Counted from the first letter of the stretch, positions 26,448-35,514 are shown. The stretch: DNA of 64,000 nt from an uncultured Bacteroidales bacterium (GCA_947164985.1 CAMUYI010000005.1:62001-126000); one strand, 5' to 3'. Numbers and translations are program-made. Notes: generated by a model not told the origin, from the letters alone.

Positions 26448-26749
26448 AAGATTGCAAGGATAATAGTTATTGTGGTGCCCACAAAGTCGGCTAATAGATC
26501 GAGCCATTCGCCGGATCGGGTTTGGGTGCAATAATGTTGGAGCAGTTCGAGCAAAGCGCCGTATAGCGTTACTCCTACGATGATCCATACCGGGCGCTTT
26601 ATTGCCAGCCACCAGGAAGCGGCAAGGCAGGCATAAAGGATGGCATGCATGAGTTTATCATTGAGCGATACGGAGGGCATATAACTGCTCTCCGTAAGAC
26701 TCATGATCGCGATACCTACCGTGATACACACGGCGGGCAGATACTTCAT
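26417..26749 (-). CDS. VanZ-like family protein
   Basis: A 110-residue membrane protein beginning MKYLPAVCITVGIAIMSL. The family motif LNDKLMHAILYACLAASWW is followed by GALLELLQHYCTQTRSGEWLDLLADFVGT, the typical VanZ spacing with a conserved Glu-Gln pair and Asp. Four TM segments are expected. Despite the name, these proteins have no proven role in glycopeptide resistance outside van operons. It sits between upp (10 nt) and dprA (31-nt overlap). Confidence 0.85.
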   Translation of the reverse strand: MKYLPAVCITVGIAIMSLTESSYMPSVSLNDKLMHAILYACLAASWWLAIKRPVWIIVGVTLYGALLELLQHYCTQTRSGEWLDLLADFVGTTITIILAILWQRLSTTSR

Positions 26750-26759
26750 ATAAGAAATG

Positions 26760-27434
26760 TTACGAACGATCGGACAGATGTATTTTTGTTCCGTAACACA
26801 AATCTCCGGCATCGCCTAAACCCGGGACGATATATTTCTTATCGTTGAGGATCGGATCGACAGCCGCGCACCAAAGTGTAACGTCATCGCTGTCTTTGAG
26901 TGCATTGCGCATGTACTCGATGGACTTTGGCGTAGCGATTGCACAGCAGAGATGGGTATGGGTCGGTTTACCATGACGAAGGAGTGCCAGATAACCTACC
27001 TCCATTGACATACCGGTAGCCAACATAGGATCGACCATGATAAGGGTCTTACCATCGATCGCCGGCGCTGCCATGTACTCGGCTACAATCTCCAGCTCTC
27101 CTTTGTCGTTCACACGACGGTAAGCACTCAAGAATGCATTTTCGGCGTTGTCGAAGATATTAAGGAAACCTTGATGAAGCGGAAGTCCGGCACGAAGGAT
27201 GGTTGCGAGCACGAGGTTATCGGAGATCGTGTTCACAGGCGCTACGCCGAGGGGCGTTTGTACGTCGGTATGTTCATAATTGAGGGTCTTGCTGACCTCG
27301 ATCGCCATGAACTCACCGATACGCTCGATGTTACGACGGAAACGGAGACGATCTTTTTGGATCTCCACGTCACGTATCTCGCGCAGGTATTGGTTGAGCA
27401 CACTATTGTGCTCGGAGAGGTTAATAACTTTCAT
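26760..27434 (-). CDS. upp: uracil phosphoribosyltransferase
   Basis: A 224-residue type I PRTase-fold enzyme forming UMP from uracil and PRPP (pyrimidine salvage). It shows ILRAGLPLHQGFLNIFDNAENAFLSAYR (read in parts), the PRPP loop MVDPMLATGMSMEVGYLALL, and the uracil-binding end DPILNDKKYIVPGLGDAGDLCYGT. The start at MKVINLSEHN is preferred to the in-frame upstream TTG/ATG, which would run into the preceding gene. It begins 1 nt after the coiled-coil protein stop. Confidence 0.95.
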   Translation of the reverse strand: MKVINLSEHNSVLNQYLREIRDVEIQKDRLRFRRNIERIGEFMAIEVSKTLNYEHTDVQTPLGVAPVNTISDNLVLATILRAGLPLHQGFLNIFDNAENAFLSAYRRVNDKGELEIVAEYMAAPAIDGKTLIMVDPMLATGMSMEVGYLALLRHGKPTHTHLCCAIATPKSIEYMRNALKDSDDVTLWCAAVDPILNDKKYIVPGLGDAGDLCYGTKIHLSDRS

Positions 27435-27435
27435 A

Positions 27436-28080
27436 TTATTGCATGTTTTTAGCTGCTTTCTGCTCTGCTTTGACAGTTGCGGTACGCTCTTTGAGTTGTG
27501 CCTCAAGTTCTTTCAGTTCAGCGTCTTTCTGGGTAACCTCCATGTTGAAGTTCTGCAGGGTCGTTTGCCAGTTTTGAATCGAGGTCTCGAGTTCAGCGAT
27601 ACCGCGTTGACGCTCTGCTACTTCGCGAAGGGCGTATCCGAGTTCTTTCTGCTCTTTCTCCAACATCTCCGAATAAGCGTCACGCGCTCCTTGGTTGAGG
27701 CGTTTCTGACCATTGAGTTTACGTTGCTGATTCTCAACCGTTTTCTGCATGCCTTTGAGAGTAGACTCCTCTTGCGAATAGATCTTCTTGAGCGAAGCAG
27801 TCATTTTTGTTGCCTCTTTGAGCGAAGTAGCCATCTCTTTGGCATGTGCCTGCTCATCTTTGAACTCAGCCTTAGCCGCTTTGAGTTGGGTTGCATTCTC
27901 ATTCAATACCTGCGAAGCGACATCTAAAGAAGCGCGGTACATCATCGGTTCCGCGAGATAAAGGGCACGGAGTGAATCAATTTTCACATCTGCGATACGA
28001 ATGTTGAGGGGAGTAACATGTTGCGCAAAAGCGCTCAGACCAAGTGCCAAAAAGGCAATTACAAAAATAGACTTTTTCAT
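27436..28080 (-). CDS. secreted coiled-coil protein of unknown function
   Basis: A 214-residue protein with a signal peptide (MKKSIFVIAFLALGLSAFA, cut before QHV). After a short N-terminal segment, residues about 50-210 are almost wholly charged and heptad-like (Glu/Lys/Gln/Leu/Ala), predicting a long periplasmic coiled coil of two antiparallel helices. No domain recognised; resemblance to periplasmic chaperones or tail-fibre-like rods is only by composition. It has its own promoter (28121-28128) and is 1 nt upstream of upp. Confidence 0.75.
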   Translation of the reverse strand: MKKSIFVIAFLALGLSAFAQHVTPLNIRIADVKIDSLRALYLAEPMMYRASLDVASQVLNENATQLKAAKAEFKDEQAHAKEMATSLKEATKMTASLKKIYSQEESTLKGMQKTVENQQRKLNGQKRLNQGARDAYSEMLEKEQKELGYALREVAERQRGIAELETSIQNWQTTLQNFNMEVTQKDAELKELEAQLKERTATVKAEQKAAKNMQ

Positions 28081-28120
28081 TGTTTTTATGATTTTTTACA
28101 TTTATTTACGTAATTCGGTG

Positions 28121-28128
28121 CAAAGATA
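28121..28128 (-). promoter_or_regulatory. promoter -7 element for the coiled-coil protein-upp operon
   Basis: Minus strand TATCTTTG-CACCG with TTTGCATATATGCAAA upstream at the -33 position. About 40 nt from the start codon. Confidence 0.7.
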
Positions 28129-28201
28129 CTACAAAATTTGCATATATGCAAAAAATTAATAAAATTTATCGTTTTTCCTTGCAAAATAAGAAAAATTTTA
28201 C

Positions 28202-28209
28202 TAATTTTG
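28202..28209 (+). promoter_or_regulatory. promoter -7 element for the DUF5063 operon
   Basis: TAATTTTG-CAGCG preceded by CTTGCAAAATAAG. It is 22 nt upstream of the DUF5063 start. Confidence 0.6.
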
Positions 28210-28231
28210 CAGCGATTTTATTCATCAAAGT

Positions 28232-28744
28232 ATGCAATCTTACATTTATAAGGACAGTACGATCGCTTTTGTAACGGCCGCTGCGCAGGCTTGTCTGCTG
28301 ATAGAGAAAGTGCAGGAATACGATCGAGAGGAATGGCGCGAACAGATGATGCGGTTATTGCCGGTATTGTATCTGCGGGCGCGGTTGTTGGAAGAGGCTG
28401 AGCAAATGATGGACGAAGAACCTCAGCGTTTTGTGACGGAAGAGGATTATAACTTCGCGCTAGTGGGTATCCGCGAGTTGTTAGGTACGGACGATGCCTA
28501 TCTGGATGTATTCGTAGATGGAGGAGTCTATACCGACGAGGTACAGACAGCCTATATCTCAGAGGGTTTGGCGGATATCTATCAGGAGTTGAAGGACTTA
28601 GCTGCTGCTTTCCAGACAGGCGAGGAGCCTATCATGAATGATGCGGTGGTTATATGCCGTCAGGCTTTCTTGGATCATTGGGGTCGCAAACTATTAGCTG
28701 TATTAAGAGCACTACATGAGATATCAGACGCCTCATATCAGTAA
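28232..28744 (+). CDS. DUF5063 domain protein
   Basis: A 170-residue, acidic, all-helical cytoplasmic protein. FVTAAAQACLLIEKV, ALVGIRELLGTDDAYLDVF and ISEGLADIYQELKDL with FLDHWGRKLLAVLRALHE match the Bacteroidota DUF5063 pattern. Function is unknown in the family. It overlaps the downstream exonuclease gene by 29 nt, an arrangement common in Bacteroidales and suggesting the two proteins are co-translated. Confidence 0.8.
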   Translation: MQSYIYKDSTIAFVTAAAQACLLIEKVQEYDREEWREQMMRLLPVLYLRARLLEEAEQMMDEEPQRFVTEEDYNFALVGIRELLGTDDAYLDVFVDGGVYTDEVQTAYISEGLADIYQELKDLAAAFQTGEEPIMNDAVVICRQAFLDHWGRKLLAVLRALHEISDASYQ

Positions 28745-29567
28745 AGAGCTGCTCCAATGGATGCCCTTGGCAGCGTTTGAGGGCGAAGTGGTAGTAGTCG
28801 ATAAGCCGGAACAGGTAGCGGAGGCTGTCGCCTATCTGCGTACACAGCCTATCGTGGGTGTGGATACAGAGGCACGGCCGAGTTTTCAAAGGGGGATTCA
28901 TTACCCGACGGCATTGGTACAGATAGCGAGTCACGAACGCTGCTACCTGTTTCGTCTGACCCATATCGGCATGCCGCAAGAGTTAGCGGATTTCTTTGCC
29001 GATGAAAAAATTTGCAAGGTAGGTCTGGCGTTTAAGGACGATATCAACGGATTACGAAGGAGACGTAATTTCGTACCGGCTAATTGTGTAGATATCCAGA
29101 AGATGGTGCCGCAGTACGGGATTCTGGATTTAGGATTGCAGAAGTTATTCGCCATCTGTTTCGGGAAGAAAATATCGAAGAGCCAGCAGCTGACCAATTG
29201 GGAGAACAGTCATCTGACGCCGGAACAGGCGCGGTATGCGAGTACGGACGCTTGGGCTACCTTGTTGATTTATGAGGATCTGCTGCAACACGAACGATGG
29301 ACACCGGAAGAGGTGAGTGCCTTACAGCGCGAAGAGAAAGAGCGAATGATCGAGCATCAGCAGGAGATACAGGATCAGCGTTTAAGAGAACAAGGTATTG
29401 AACCGCCGCCTCATATGACAGCCGAAGAACGGGAGGAGCACCAACGAGCCAAGCGGCGCGAAGCACGCAAACGCAAACGACAAAACAAACAGAAACGCAA
29501 TAATGAAAAGAACAATCCTTCTGGCGGCGCTGCTGATAGTAGCACTCGCCGTAAGCGCGGAAATTAA
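28716..29567 (+). CDS. 3'-5' exonuclease, DEDD superfamily (RNase D-like)
   Basis: 283 residues. The exonuclease domain (about 20-200) has the first acidic motif VGVDTEAR, a second aspartate in VGLAFKDDING, and the third motif YASTDAWATLLIYEDLL, the DEDDy arrangement with tyrosine four residues before the last aspartate. The substrate (RNA or DNA) cannot be told from sequence. The C-terminal 70 residues are a highly charged Arg/Lys/Glu/Gln helix ending in a basic tail, part of which overlaps the next gene by 65 nt in another frame. Confidence 0.88.
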   Translation: MRYQTPHISKELLQWMPLAAFEGEVVVVDKPEQVAEAVAYLRTQPIVGVDTEARPSFQRGIHYPTALVQIASHERCYLFRLTHIGMPQELADFFADEKICKVGLAFKDDINGLRRRRNFVPANCVDIQKMVPQYGILDLGLQKLFAICFGKKISKSQQLTNWENSHLTPEQARYASTDAWATLLIYEDLLQHERWTPEEVSALQREEKERMIEHQQEIQDQRLREQGIEPPPHMTAEEREEHQRAKRREARKRKRQNKQKRNNEKNNPSGGAADSSTRRKRGN

Positions 29568-30897
29568 GTACGTCTTCTATTTTATCGGAGACGGCATGGG
29601 TGCAAACCAGGTATTGGGAGCAGAGATGTACCGTTCGGCCATTAAGGGTGACCCCTTGGGACGCGTACAGACGCTGATGACCACTTTCCCTTATTCAGGA
29701 CATGCGTCCAGTTATTCAAAGAGTAACGGCATTACGGACTCTGCGGCTGCAGGTACGTGTCTGGCTACCGGCAGTAAGACCACAAACGGGACCTTAGGGC
29801 TTGATGAGAAAGGAGACCATTTGAAGACGATCGCAGAGATTCTGAAAGGAGAGGGATGGGGCATTGGTATCATGACGACAGTTGCGATCGACCATGCGAC
29901 GCCTGCGGCTTTCTACGCGCACGTACCTACGCGCGACGCGTATTATACAATAGGAGAGCAGTTGGCTGAGAGTAAGTTTGATTTCTTCGGCGGCGCAGGA
30001 TTTCATCATCCTCAGGGAGAAAAAGATGACAAGAAAATGAACCTCTATCGTTTGGCAGAGGGTGCGGGATATGAAATAGCGCACGGTTATAAGGAAGCGC
30101 AAGAGAAGATGGACGCCGAGAAACTGATTCTCGTGCAAGAGAGCGACGATCAGGGTCCGATGCATGGCAGTAACCTACCCTATGCTATAGATCGGAAAGA
30201 AGGCGACTTGACTTTGGCGGAGATCGTAAGTACAGCTATTCCATTCCTGGAGAAACGCAATGATCGGTTCTTTATGATGGTAGAAGGCGGAATGATCGAC
30301 TACGCGTGTCATGGGGACGATGCGGCTACCGCTTTTGGTGAAGTATGGGATATGAACGAGGCGATGCAGGTAGCATATAAATTCTATCAGGAGCATGCTG
30401 AAGAGACGCTTATTGTGGTGACGGCAGACCATGAGACCGGAGGTCTGGCTTTGGGAAACAGCGACTATACCTTACATTTAGAGATGCTGCAGAATCAGAA
30501 ATGCTCGGCATGGGTGTTGAGTGATTTGTTTACGCAGTTATTCAAAGAGAATCAGAATCCGTCATGGAATGAAGTGCAAAAAATCTACAAGGAGCAGTTA
30601 GGTTTTTGGAAGACGGTAGAAATCAGCGCAGAGGAAGAGAAGGACTTGAAAGCTGCTTATGAGAAAGCGTGCAAAGGTCAGAGCAAGGACACGAAGACGA
30701 TGTATAAGTCGATTAATAAGTTAGGCGACAAAGGTATCGCATTGCTCAATAAGAAAGCACATATCGGCTGGACGACGCGCGCACACAGCGCACACGCTGT
30801 TCCTATCTTTGCAATCGGTCAAAAGGCTGAACTTTTCAGCGGATGGAAAGACAATACCGATATTGCACCGACGATTTTAAAGGCTATTCAAGATTAA
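29503..30897 (+). CDS. alkaline phosphatase (PhoA superfamily)
   Basis: A 464-residue exported metallo-phosphomonoesterase. Signal peptide about 1-19 (LLIVALAVSA). The metal/nucleophile motif GITDSAAAGTCLATG carries the active serine. FIGDGMGANQV binds metal near the N-terminus, DHATPAAFYAH follows, and MVEGGMIDYACHGDD and VTADHETGGLALG supply zinc ligands. It would release phosphate in the periplasm or at the cell surface. It begins inside the exonuclease gene (65-nt overlap). Confidence 0.95.
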   Translation: MKRTILLAALLIVALAVSAEIKYVFYFIGDGMGANQVLGAEMYRSAIKGDPLGRVQTLMTTFPYSGHASSYSKSNGITDSAAAGTCLATGSKTTNGTLGLDEKGDHLKTIAEILKGEGWGIGIMTTVAIDHATPAAFYAHVPTRDAYYTIGEQLAESKFDFFGGAGFHHPQGEKDDKKMNLYRLAEGAGYEIAHGYKEAQEKMDAEKLILVQESDDQGPMHGSNLPYAIDRKEGDLTLAEIVSTAIPFLEKRNDRFFMMVEGGMIDYACHGDDAATAFGEVWDMNEAMQVAYKFYQEHAEETLIVVTADHETGGLALGNSDYTLHLEMLQNQKCSAWVLSDLFTQLFKENQNPSWNEVQKIYKEQLGFWKTVEISAEEEKDLKAAYEKACKGQSKDTKTMYKSINKLGDKGIALLNKKAHIGWTTRAHSAHAVPIFAIGQKAELFSGWKDNTDIAPTILKAIQD

Positions 30898-30926
30898 GTC
30901 AAAAAATCTTTTAGGGATATAAAAAA

Positions 30927-30952
30927 GAGGGGCGGCCCAAAGGCTGCCCCTC
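30927..30952. terminator. bidirectional intrinsic terminator between convergent genes
   Basis: GAGGGGCGGCC-CAAA-GGCTGCCCCTC hairpin; on the minus strand it is followed by TTTTTTATA. It lies between alkaline phosphatase (+) and the 1081-residue surface protein (-). Confidence 0.85.
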
Positions 30953-30972
30953 GATTTGTATGAGAGAGGATG

Positions 30973-33900
30973 TTATTTAATGGTTTGACCCATTACATTG
31001 TACATCTTCTCCCCCTTGATGATGAAGAGTTGACCGTCACGGAGGATCTTCACTGCCGGAGCATTTGCATCGACGTTGGTGATGTCCACAGTGCTCGTCG
31101 GAACGATGTAGAAGTAGCCACCAAATGCATTCCAATCATCGAAGTAGTCCGGACGGAAGTACATCGTGGTAGAACCAGCATGGTTATGATCTACCGTGTA
31201 GTTGTCACCCTTCGGGTACCAGTAGATAATCTGGTCGTTCTCCACATAAGCGACCTTAACTTGGTCGTTCTCAGCCATGTTAACTGTCAGCTGATACTCA
31301 GCCTCGTTATCCGGATTTGCAGCGAATTTCTTCTCAGCCGAGAGATCTTCTACGCTCCAAGCGTCAACGCCGCTGAAGTTGCCTACCAGGTAGTAACCAT
31401 TCTCCAGTACGTAAACCGGCTCTACATACTCGCCCCAGTAACCCGGGCAGTAGTCTTTACCTTCTTCCGGCCATCCGGAGATGGTAAAGATCATGGTCTG
31501 CTTGTCGATCAAGAGCTTGTCGGTATGGTTCCAGATGATGCTCTGATCTTCTATCGACGGAGCAGCAGCCTCACCATTGAAGCGTGCAAATCCGATGCTA
31601 TCAGCAGCTGCAGGGATGTTTCCGACAACAGTGTCTGTACCAACGAACCAGTCGCTTACAACACCATCCTCCATCACTTCGCCTTCGTTCCAGGTAACCG
31701 CAGCGAACTTAGCACCATCTACGTTCCAAACACCCGGAACGAGACGGATCTCAGTCATCGGAACAACCGGTTTCTCCGGGAAGAGTGCAACGAGCGAGTC
31801 GTTAGCGAAGAACCATGTGAAGGTATAGCTACCATCCACGTCTGCCTTGAGGGTCATGTTACCCTCTTCGTTACCAGCAACGATAGCAGTCGGATTCTCA
31901 CGACTGATCGTACCTGCATTCGAACGCCATTCACCATTGATGAACATTTTGAATGCATAGTTGCCATGATGGATATCTTCGATCGTCAGGGAAGCAGACT
32001 GTTTGTCAGCAGCCAATTCGAACGGAGTTTCGTTCCATTCCATGATCTCAAGACGAACAGAAGCGGTAGGATCCGGAGCAACGTACGCACCTACCAATAC
32101 GGCGGTCAGCACGCTGTCAGCCGGGTTGAACGAGAAGCGGATCGTGTCGTTGAGCTTGATCTCAGCACCTGCGATAGGCAGCGCACCTTCGATCTCCTCA
32201 TTGCTGTAGAACAGATTGTCCTCATCAGCAGCCTTGTCGTTGATGTTGATACCAATGCCTTTGTAAACGATGGTGTCGGTCAACCACAGGCCTTCTGCCT
32301 CCGTCAGTTTAACCCACTCCCAAGCCTCTGCGTACTTAGCATAGTACTCTTTCGGTGCCGGATTCTCTGCGATGAAGATGTTTCCTCCCCATTCCTTTTG
32401 ATAAGTCGGGTTGAAGTAGATCGTCTTCGTACCTGCGCGGTTCGCATCAACTACATAGTTGTTGCCTTCCGGATACCAGTTCAGGAGTTGGTCATTCTCT
32501 ACGTAAACCACTTTGAGCGAATCATCTGCAGCCAAAACAACGCTATCCAGGAAGAACTCACCTTCGGTCTCAGGGTTTGCCATGAACAGACGCTCAGCAG
32601 CCGGAGTCCAGTTGTACTGGTTACCGACGAGGTAGTAGCCATCTGTGAATTGAGGAACATATACGTAGAAGTCACCGATGAGTTTGAATACCTCGGGTTG
32701 CTCTTCGGCAGCCGGGATATAGATGATGGTCACAGGGCCAGCCTCGTTGAGACGGAAACCGATGCTGCGGTTCTGGTACTCATCCGGAAGTTCGATCAGA
32801 CCGGCAGCGGTATCGGTAAGGTGACGGAAGTCACGATGGTTCTCCCATGTACCGTTGAGCGAGAGTCGCATGATATAGTTCACACCTGCTTTGAGGTTAA
32901 GAATGGTGGTATCGTTGAAGGAAGCGATAGCGTCCGGCGTCCAAGCCTTGTCGGCCGTTGCACCTGCATCTACTACAAATGCCGAGTCACCGATGAGGTA
33001 GTAGTTCGGTTTTGCCGGAGCTTCCGGGAAGGTAACTACGAGCGTACTATCAGCATATGTCCATGTGAACGTATATTCACCTGCTACATCAGTAATAAGT
33101 TTGATATTTTCACCGGTGTTAATTAAGTTTAGATGATCTACATGCGGATAGTCACGGTGCATCGTGAAGAGATCATCCTCACCGGCTCTTGAGAGCCAAT
33201 TGCCGTCGGAAACGACCTTAAGTTGATAGTGGTCGATACCGAGGTTGAGTGTCACACTTGCGCTAAGGCTATCCTCTGCGTTTGCCATCAAAACGGGCTC
33301 CTCCCAAGAGGTGAGCGAACCTGCGAGTTTAACTACCGGCAGAACGTTCTCTTCAGGTTGTTCCGGTTGCTCCGGAGTTTCGCCTGCAGCGCGAGCAACA
33401 GAGAGGAGTGTAATAAACATACCGGTGTTACCATAACGACCGAGAAGGAGCGAATCCTGATCAGATGCCAAAGTATATTGCTGAACAATAGGATCAGCAG
33501 CAGAAGTACGACCATTGATCGTAGAAGCAGCATCCGAACGGAAGAGACGCGTTGCACCATCAGCAGCATATACATCTACTTGTGCGTACTTGGTATCGTC
33601 GTTATTGTTGAATACAGCAGCTACGCTGAGTACGTCACCAGCCTTGAAACTACCCTTAGCCGGTTTGATAGCGAGGTACTTGCCATCTGCATATACATAC
33701 GAGCTACCGAACTTGATCGCAGGAACAGCATCGGTGTTGGCATGGATCTTAACAGTGGAGACTTCTACTCCAGAAGCACCAAGAATAGTAGTACCGATTT
33801 CACCAGCCCAGTCGTAGATAGCGGCCTCAGCAGCTGCACCGGGAGCGGCTACCCATTGTTCGGTGGCGTGAACGTACATCTTGCCGTTGTACTCACCAAC

Positions 33901-34218
33901 ACTTGTCCAAGAACTGATAGCCTCTTTCTCGCTTACCCAGTTATCGCCATCATACAGTTGGAATTGCATTTTACCTACTCCGTCGTACAGATCGGTGTAC
34001 GTGTAGGTATACACAGGATCGCCGTTGTAAGTGAGCTCTGTCAGCGTCATGTTGTACTGCTGCCAGTTGTCAGCGTCACCTTGGCGGTTGATGTTCAGCT
34101 TAACGGTCTTCGTGCCGATAGTTGCCTCCGATGCAGTATAATACACCGTGGTCTCGGTAGCAGCAAAGATAGCTACACTAAACATCGCCATCATCAATAA
34201 AGAAAGAAATTTTCTCAT
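30973..34218 (-). CDS. large secreted multi-module surface protein
   Basis: 1081 residues with a signal peptide (about 1-19). Residues 140-275 (IYDWAGEIGTT to YGNTGMFITLLSV) are a module also found at the start of the 622-residue protein at 35515-37383. Then follow repeated Ig/E-set-like beta modules: two copies of DGxYTFTW...DSLV-type strands and two copies of GYYLVGN...NPE/NPDNEAEY...YVENDQ...YWYPKGDNY...YFxPxY, resembling glycan-binding modules of Bacteroidota surface proteins. The C-terminus VDITNV...GQLFIIKGEKMYNVMGQTIK-type tail looks like a type IX secretion (type A) signal. Ligand unknown. Confidence 0.75.
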   Translation of the reverse strand: MRKFLSLLMMAMFSVAIFAATETTVYYTASEATIGTKTVKLNINRQGDADNWQQYNMTLTELTYNGDPVYTYTYTDLYDGVGKMQFQLYDGDNWVSEKEAISSWTSVGEYNGKMYVHATEQWVAAPGAAAEAAIYDWAGEIGTTILGASGVEVSTVKIHANTDAVPAIKFGSSYVYADGKYLAIKPAKGSFKAGDVLSVAAVFNNNDDTKYAQVDVYAADGATRLFRSDAASTINGRTSAADPIVQQYTLASDQDSLLLGRYGNTGMFITLLSVARAAGETPEQPEQPEENVLPVVKLAGSLTSWEEPVLMANAEDSLSASVTLNLGIDHYQLKVVSDGNWLSRAGEDDLFTMHRDYPHVDHLNLINTGENIKLITDVAGEYTFTWTYADSTLVVTFPEAPAKPNYYLIGDSAFVVDAGATADKAWTPDAIASFNDTTILNLKAGVNYIMRLSLNGTWENHRDFRHLTDTAAGLIELPDEYQNRSIGFRLNEAGPVTIIYIPAAEEQPEVFKLIGDFYVYVPQFTDGYYLVGNQYNWTPAAERLFMANPETEGEFFLDSVVLAADDSLKVVYVENDQLLNWYPEGNNYVVDANRAGTKTIYFNPTYQKEWGGNIFIAENPAPKEYYAKYAEAWEWVKLTEAEGLWLTDTIVYKGIGININDKAADEDNLFYSNEEIEGALPIAGAEIKLNDTIRFSFNPADSVLTAVLVGAYVAPDPTASVRLEIMEWNETPFELAADKQSASLTIEDIHHGNYAFKMFINGEWRSNAGTISRENPTAIVAGNEEGNMTLKADVDGSYTFTWFFANDSLVALFPEKPVVPMTEIRLVPGVWNVDGAKFAAVTWNEGEVMEDGVVSDWFVGTDTVVGNIPAAADSIGFARFNGEAAAPSIEDQSIIWNHTDKLLIDKQTMIFTISGWPEEGKDYCPGYWGEYVEPVYVLENGYYLVGNFSGVDAWSVEDLSAEKKFAANPDNEAEYQLTVNMAENDQVKVAYVENDQIIYWYPKGDNYTVDHNHAGSTTMYFRPDYFDDWNAFGGYFYIVPTSTVDITNVDANAPAVKILRDGQLFIIKGEKMYNVMGQTIK

Positions 34219-34257
34219 GATACTTTGATTTTTTAGTTAAACATTAATTAATTGAAT

Positions 34258-35115
34258 TTAAAAAATATAATGTGATACACCATTTGTGTCGTACATTTTT
34301 CCGTCTTTCTCTATCACGACTTGGTCGTTAATCAGGCGCTTGGTCGCCTTCTTAGCGGCATTGACATTGCCAACTCCGGTTTGAACCGGCGGCGCGGTTG
34401 TCGTAACGTGATAGAGGGTATTGTTGGTGCAGAGAATGCCTGCCGTGATATTCATAATACCTGACGAATATTCGCTGATGTTAGCTGTCAGGGAATAGAT
34501 CGTCTTCTCAGCGTTCGCTACTTCAAGACGGGTATGTGTATCTACGCAATCCGCATAGTTAAATTGGCCGGTTTTGTTTCTGCCACGAACCGTGATCTGC
34601 ACATAGATACCATCTTCCGACATTCCGTAAAATACCTGCGACTGCATGCCCGTTAATTCGTATCCATTTTCGAACGTCCATGAGGGGATCACGACATTCA
34701 CGGTCGTCTGCGCGGTAGGAACACCGGAGAAAAGTCTGATCTGATAGATTATGCCATCATTACCGGTGATCGTTCCCTCGAGCGTGTGAGAAGTGTTTGT
34801 TTCGGTGAGCGTGAGATTAGCGGCTACAAAGGTCACTTTCTTATACGGCGACTTAATTATAATAGAACTCCATTCCAGATCCAGATCTGCGAGCGTGTAA
34901 ACTCCGGCTACTTGGGTGGTAATGTCACTCACAATATCGATCTCATACATCTCGTTCTCGACCTGAAACTCCCAATAGCCATCTGTCGCTATCTCGTTAT
35001 TAAAAGTCACTTCCGTATCGATGTCGATGATAATTGGATCTTGAGCTACTGCAGCTACTACAAAACCCCACAAAATTGCAAAACAAAGAGAGATTGTTCT
35101 TCCCATGGTATTCAA
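34258..35115 (-). CDS. secreted surface protein with paired beta modules
   Basis: 285 residues; signal peptide about 1-24 (ending AAVAQ). Two related beta modules (about 28-130 and 135-240), including DGYWEFQVENEMYEIDIVS and AGVYTLADLDLEW, are paralogous to residues about 370-585 of the 622-residue protein next door. The tail QVVIEKDGKMYDTNGVS fits the C-terminal pattern shared by all four genes of this cluster, though it ends SHYIF rather than VR. First gene of a transcript that continues into the 1081-residue gene (39-nt gap). Function unknown. Confidence 0.7.
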   Translation of the reverse strand: MNTMGRTISLCFAILWGFVVAAVAQDPIIIDIDTEVTFNNEIATDGYWEFQVENEMYEIDIVSDITTQVAGVYTLADLDLEWSSIIIKSPYKKVTFVAANLTLTETNTSHTLEGTITGNDGIIYQIRLFSGVPTAQTTVNVVIPSWTFENGYELTGMQSQVFYGMSEDGIYVQITVRGRNKTGQFNYADCVDTHTRLEVANAEKTIYSLTANISEYSSGIMNITAGILCTNNTLYHVTTTAPPVQTGVGNVNAAKKATKRLINDQVVIEKDGKMYDTNGVSHYIF

Positions 35116-35188
35116 TTTATATTATGTTCTTTTATCTTTTATATTATGCTCTTTTATCTATCAATTGGTTAGAAACCAATTTTGCTTG

Positions 35189-35196
35189 CAAAATTA
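35189..35196 (-). promoter_or_regulatory. promoter -7 element for the 285- and 1081-residue surface proteins
   Basis: Minus strand TAATTTTG-CAAGC with CTTGCATATGTCAAA upstream at the -33 distance. The leader to the ATG at 35115 is about 70 nt. Confidence 0.65.
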
Positions 35197-35313
35197 CTAC
35201 AAAAATTTGACATATGCAAGAAAAAAATAACATTTTTTTCAAATTTGGACATAGACGGGCGTTGGATTGGATGTGCGCGTTGGAAGATTTTCCGTGGATA
35301 ATACCGATTATAA

Positions 35314-35379
35314 CCTACTAATCACCTACTAATCACCTACTAATTACCTACTATAAACATACTAATCGCATACTATAAT
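35314..35379. repeat. six tandem 11-bp repeats in the surface-protein intergenic region
   Basis: CCTACTAATCA twice, then CCTACTAATTA, CCTACTATAAA, CATACTAATCG, CATACTATAAT, all in exact 11-bp register. The block is framed by two copies of AGACGGGCG (35254 and 35382 areas). The period is close to one DNA turn. Confidence 0.85.
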
Positions 35380-35393
35380 ACAGACGGGCGAGT

Positions 35394-35442
35394 GAAGGAA
35401 GGGGTGTAGAGGAGGGGGGTGTAGAGGAAGGAGGGGAAGGGG
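35394..35442 (+). repeat. polypurine G-rich tract
   Basis: Nearly pure A/G run with repeated GGGGTGTAGAGGA-like words and several G-runs, next to the 11-bp repeats and just downstream of the 622-residue gene terminator. Could form triplex or quadruplex DNA; no gene is visible here. Confidence 0.6.
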
Positions 35443-35445
35443 AAC

Positions 35446-35476
35446 AAAAAAAAGGACGCCCGACGGACGTCCTTTT
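35446..35476 (-). terminator. intrinsic terminator of the 622-residue surface protein gene
   Basis: AAAAGGACG ... CGTCCTTTT hairpin with an eight-base T-run on the minus-strand exit side. Confidence 0.85.
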
Positions 35477-35514
35477 GAATTCGGCGGATAGGCCGAGAGT
35501 TTGAACGGGATATA

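Noticed and set aside
26448..26612. N-terminal extension of dprA
   Set aside because: The extra 55 residues are out-of-frame vanZ sequence and do not match DprA.
30970..33126. 718-residue open frame antisense to the large surface protein
   Set aside because: Shadow of a biased coding strand; Ser/Arg/Val-rich with no domain, while the minus strand has a signal peptide and modules.
35314..35379. Possible CRISPR array
   Set aside because: Repeats are 11 bp and directly adjacent with no spacers, and no cas genes are in the window.
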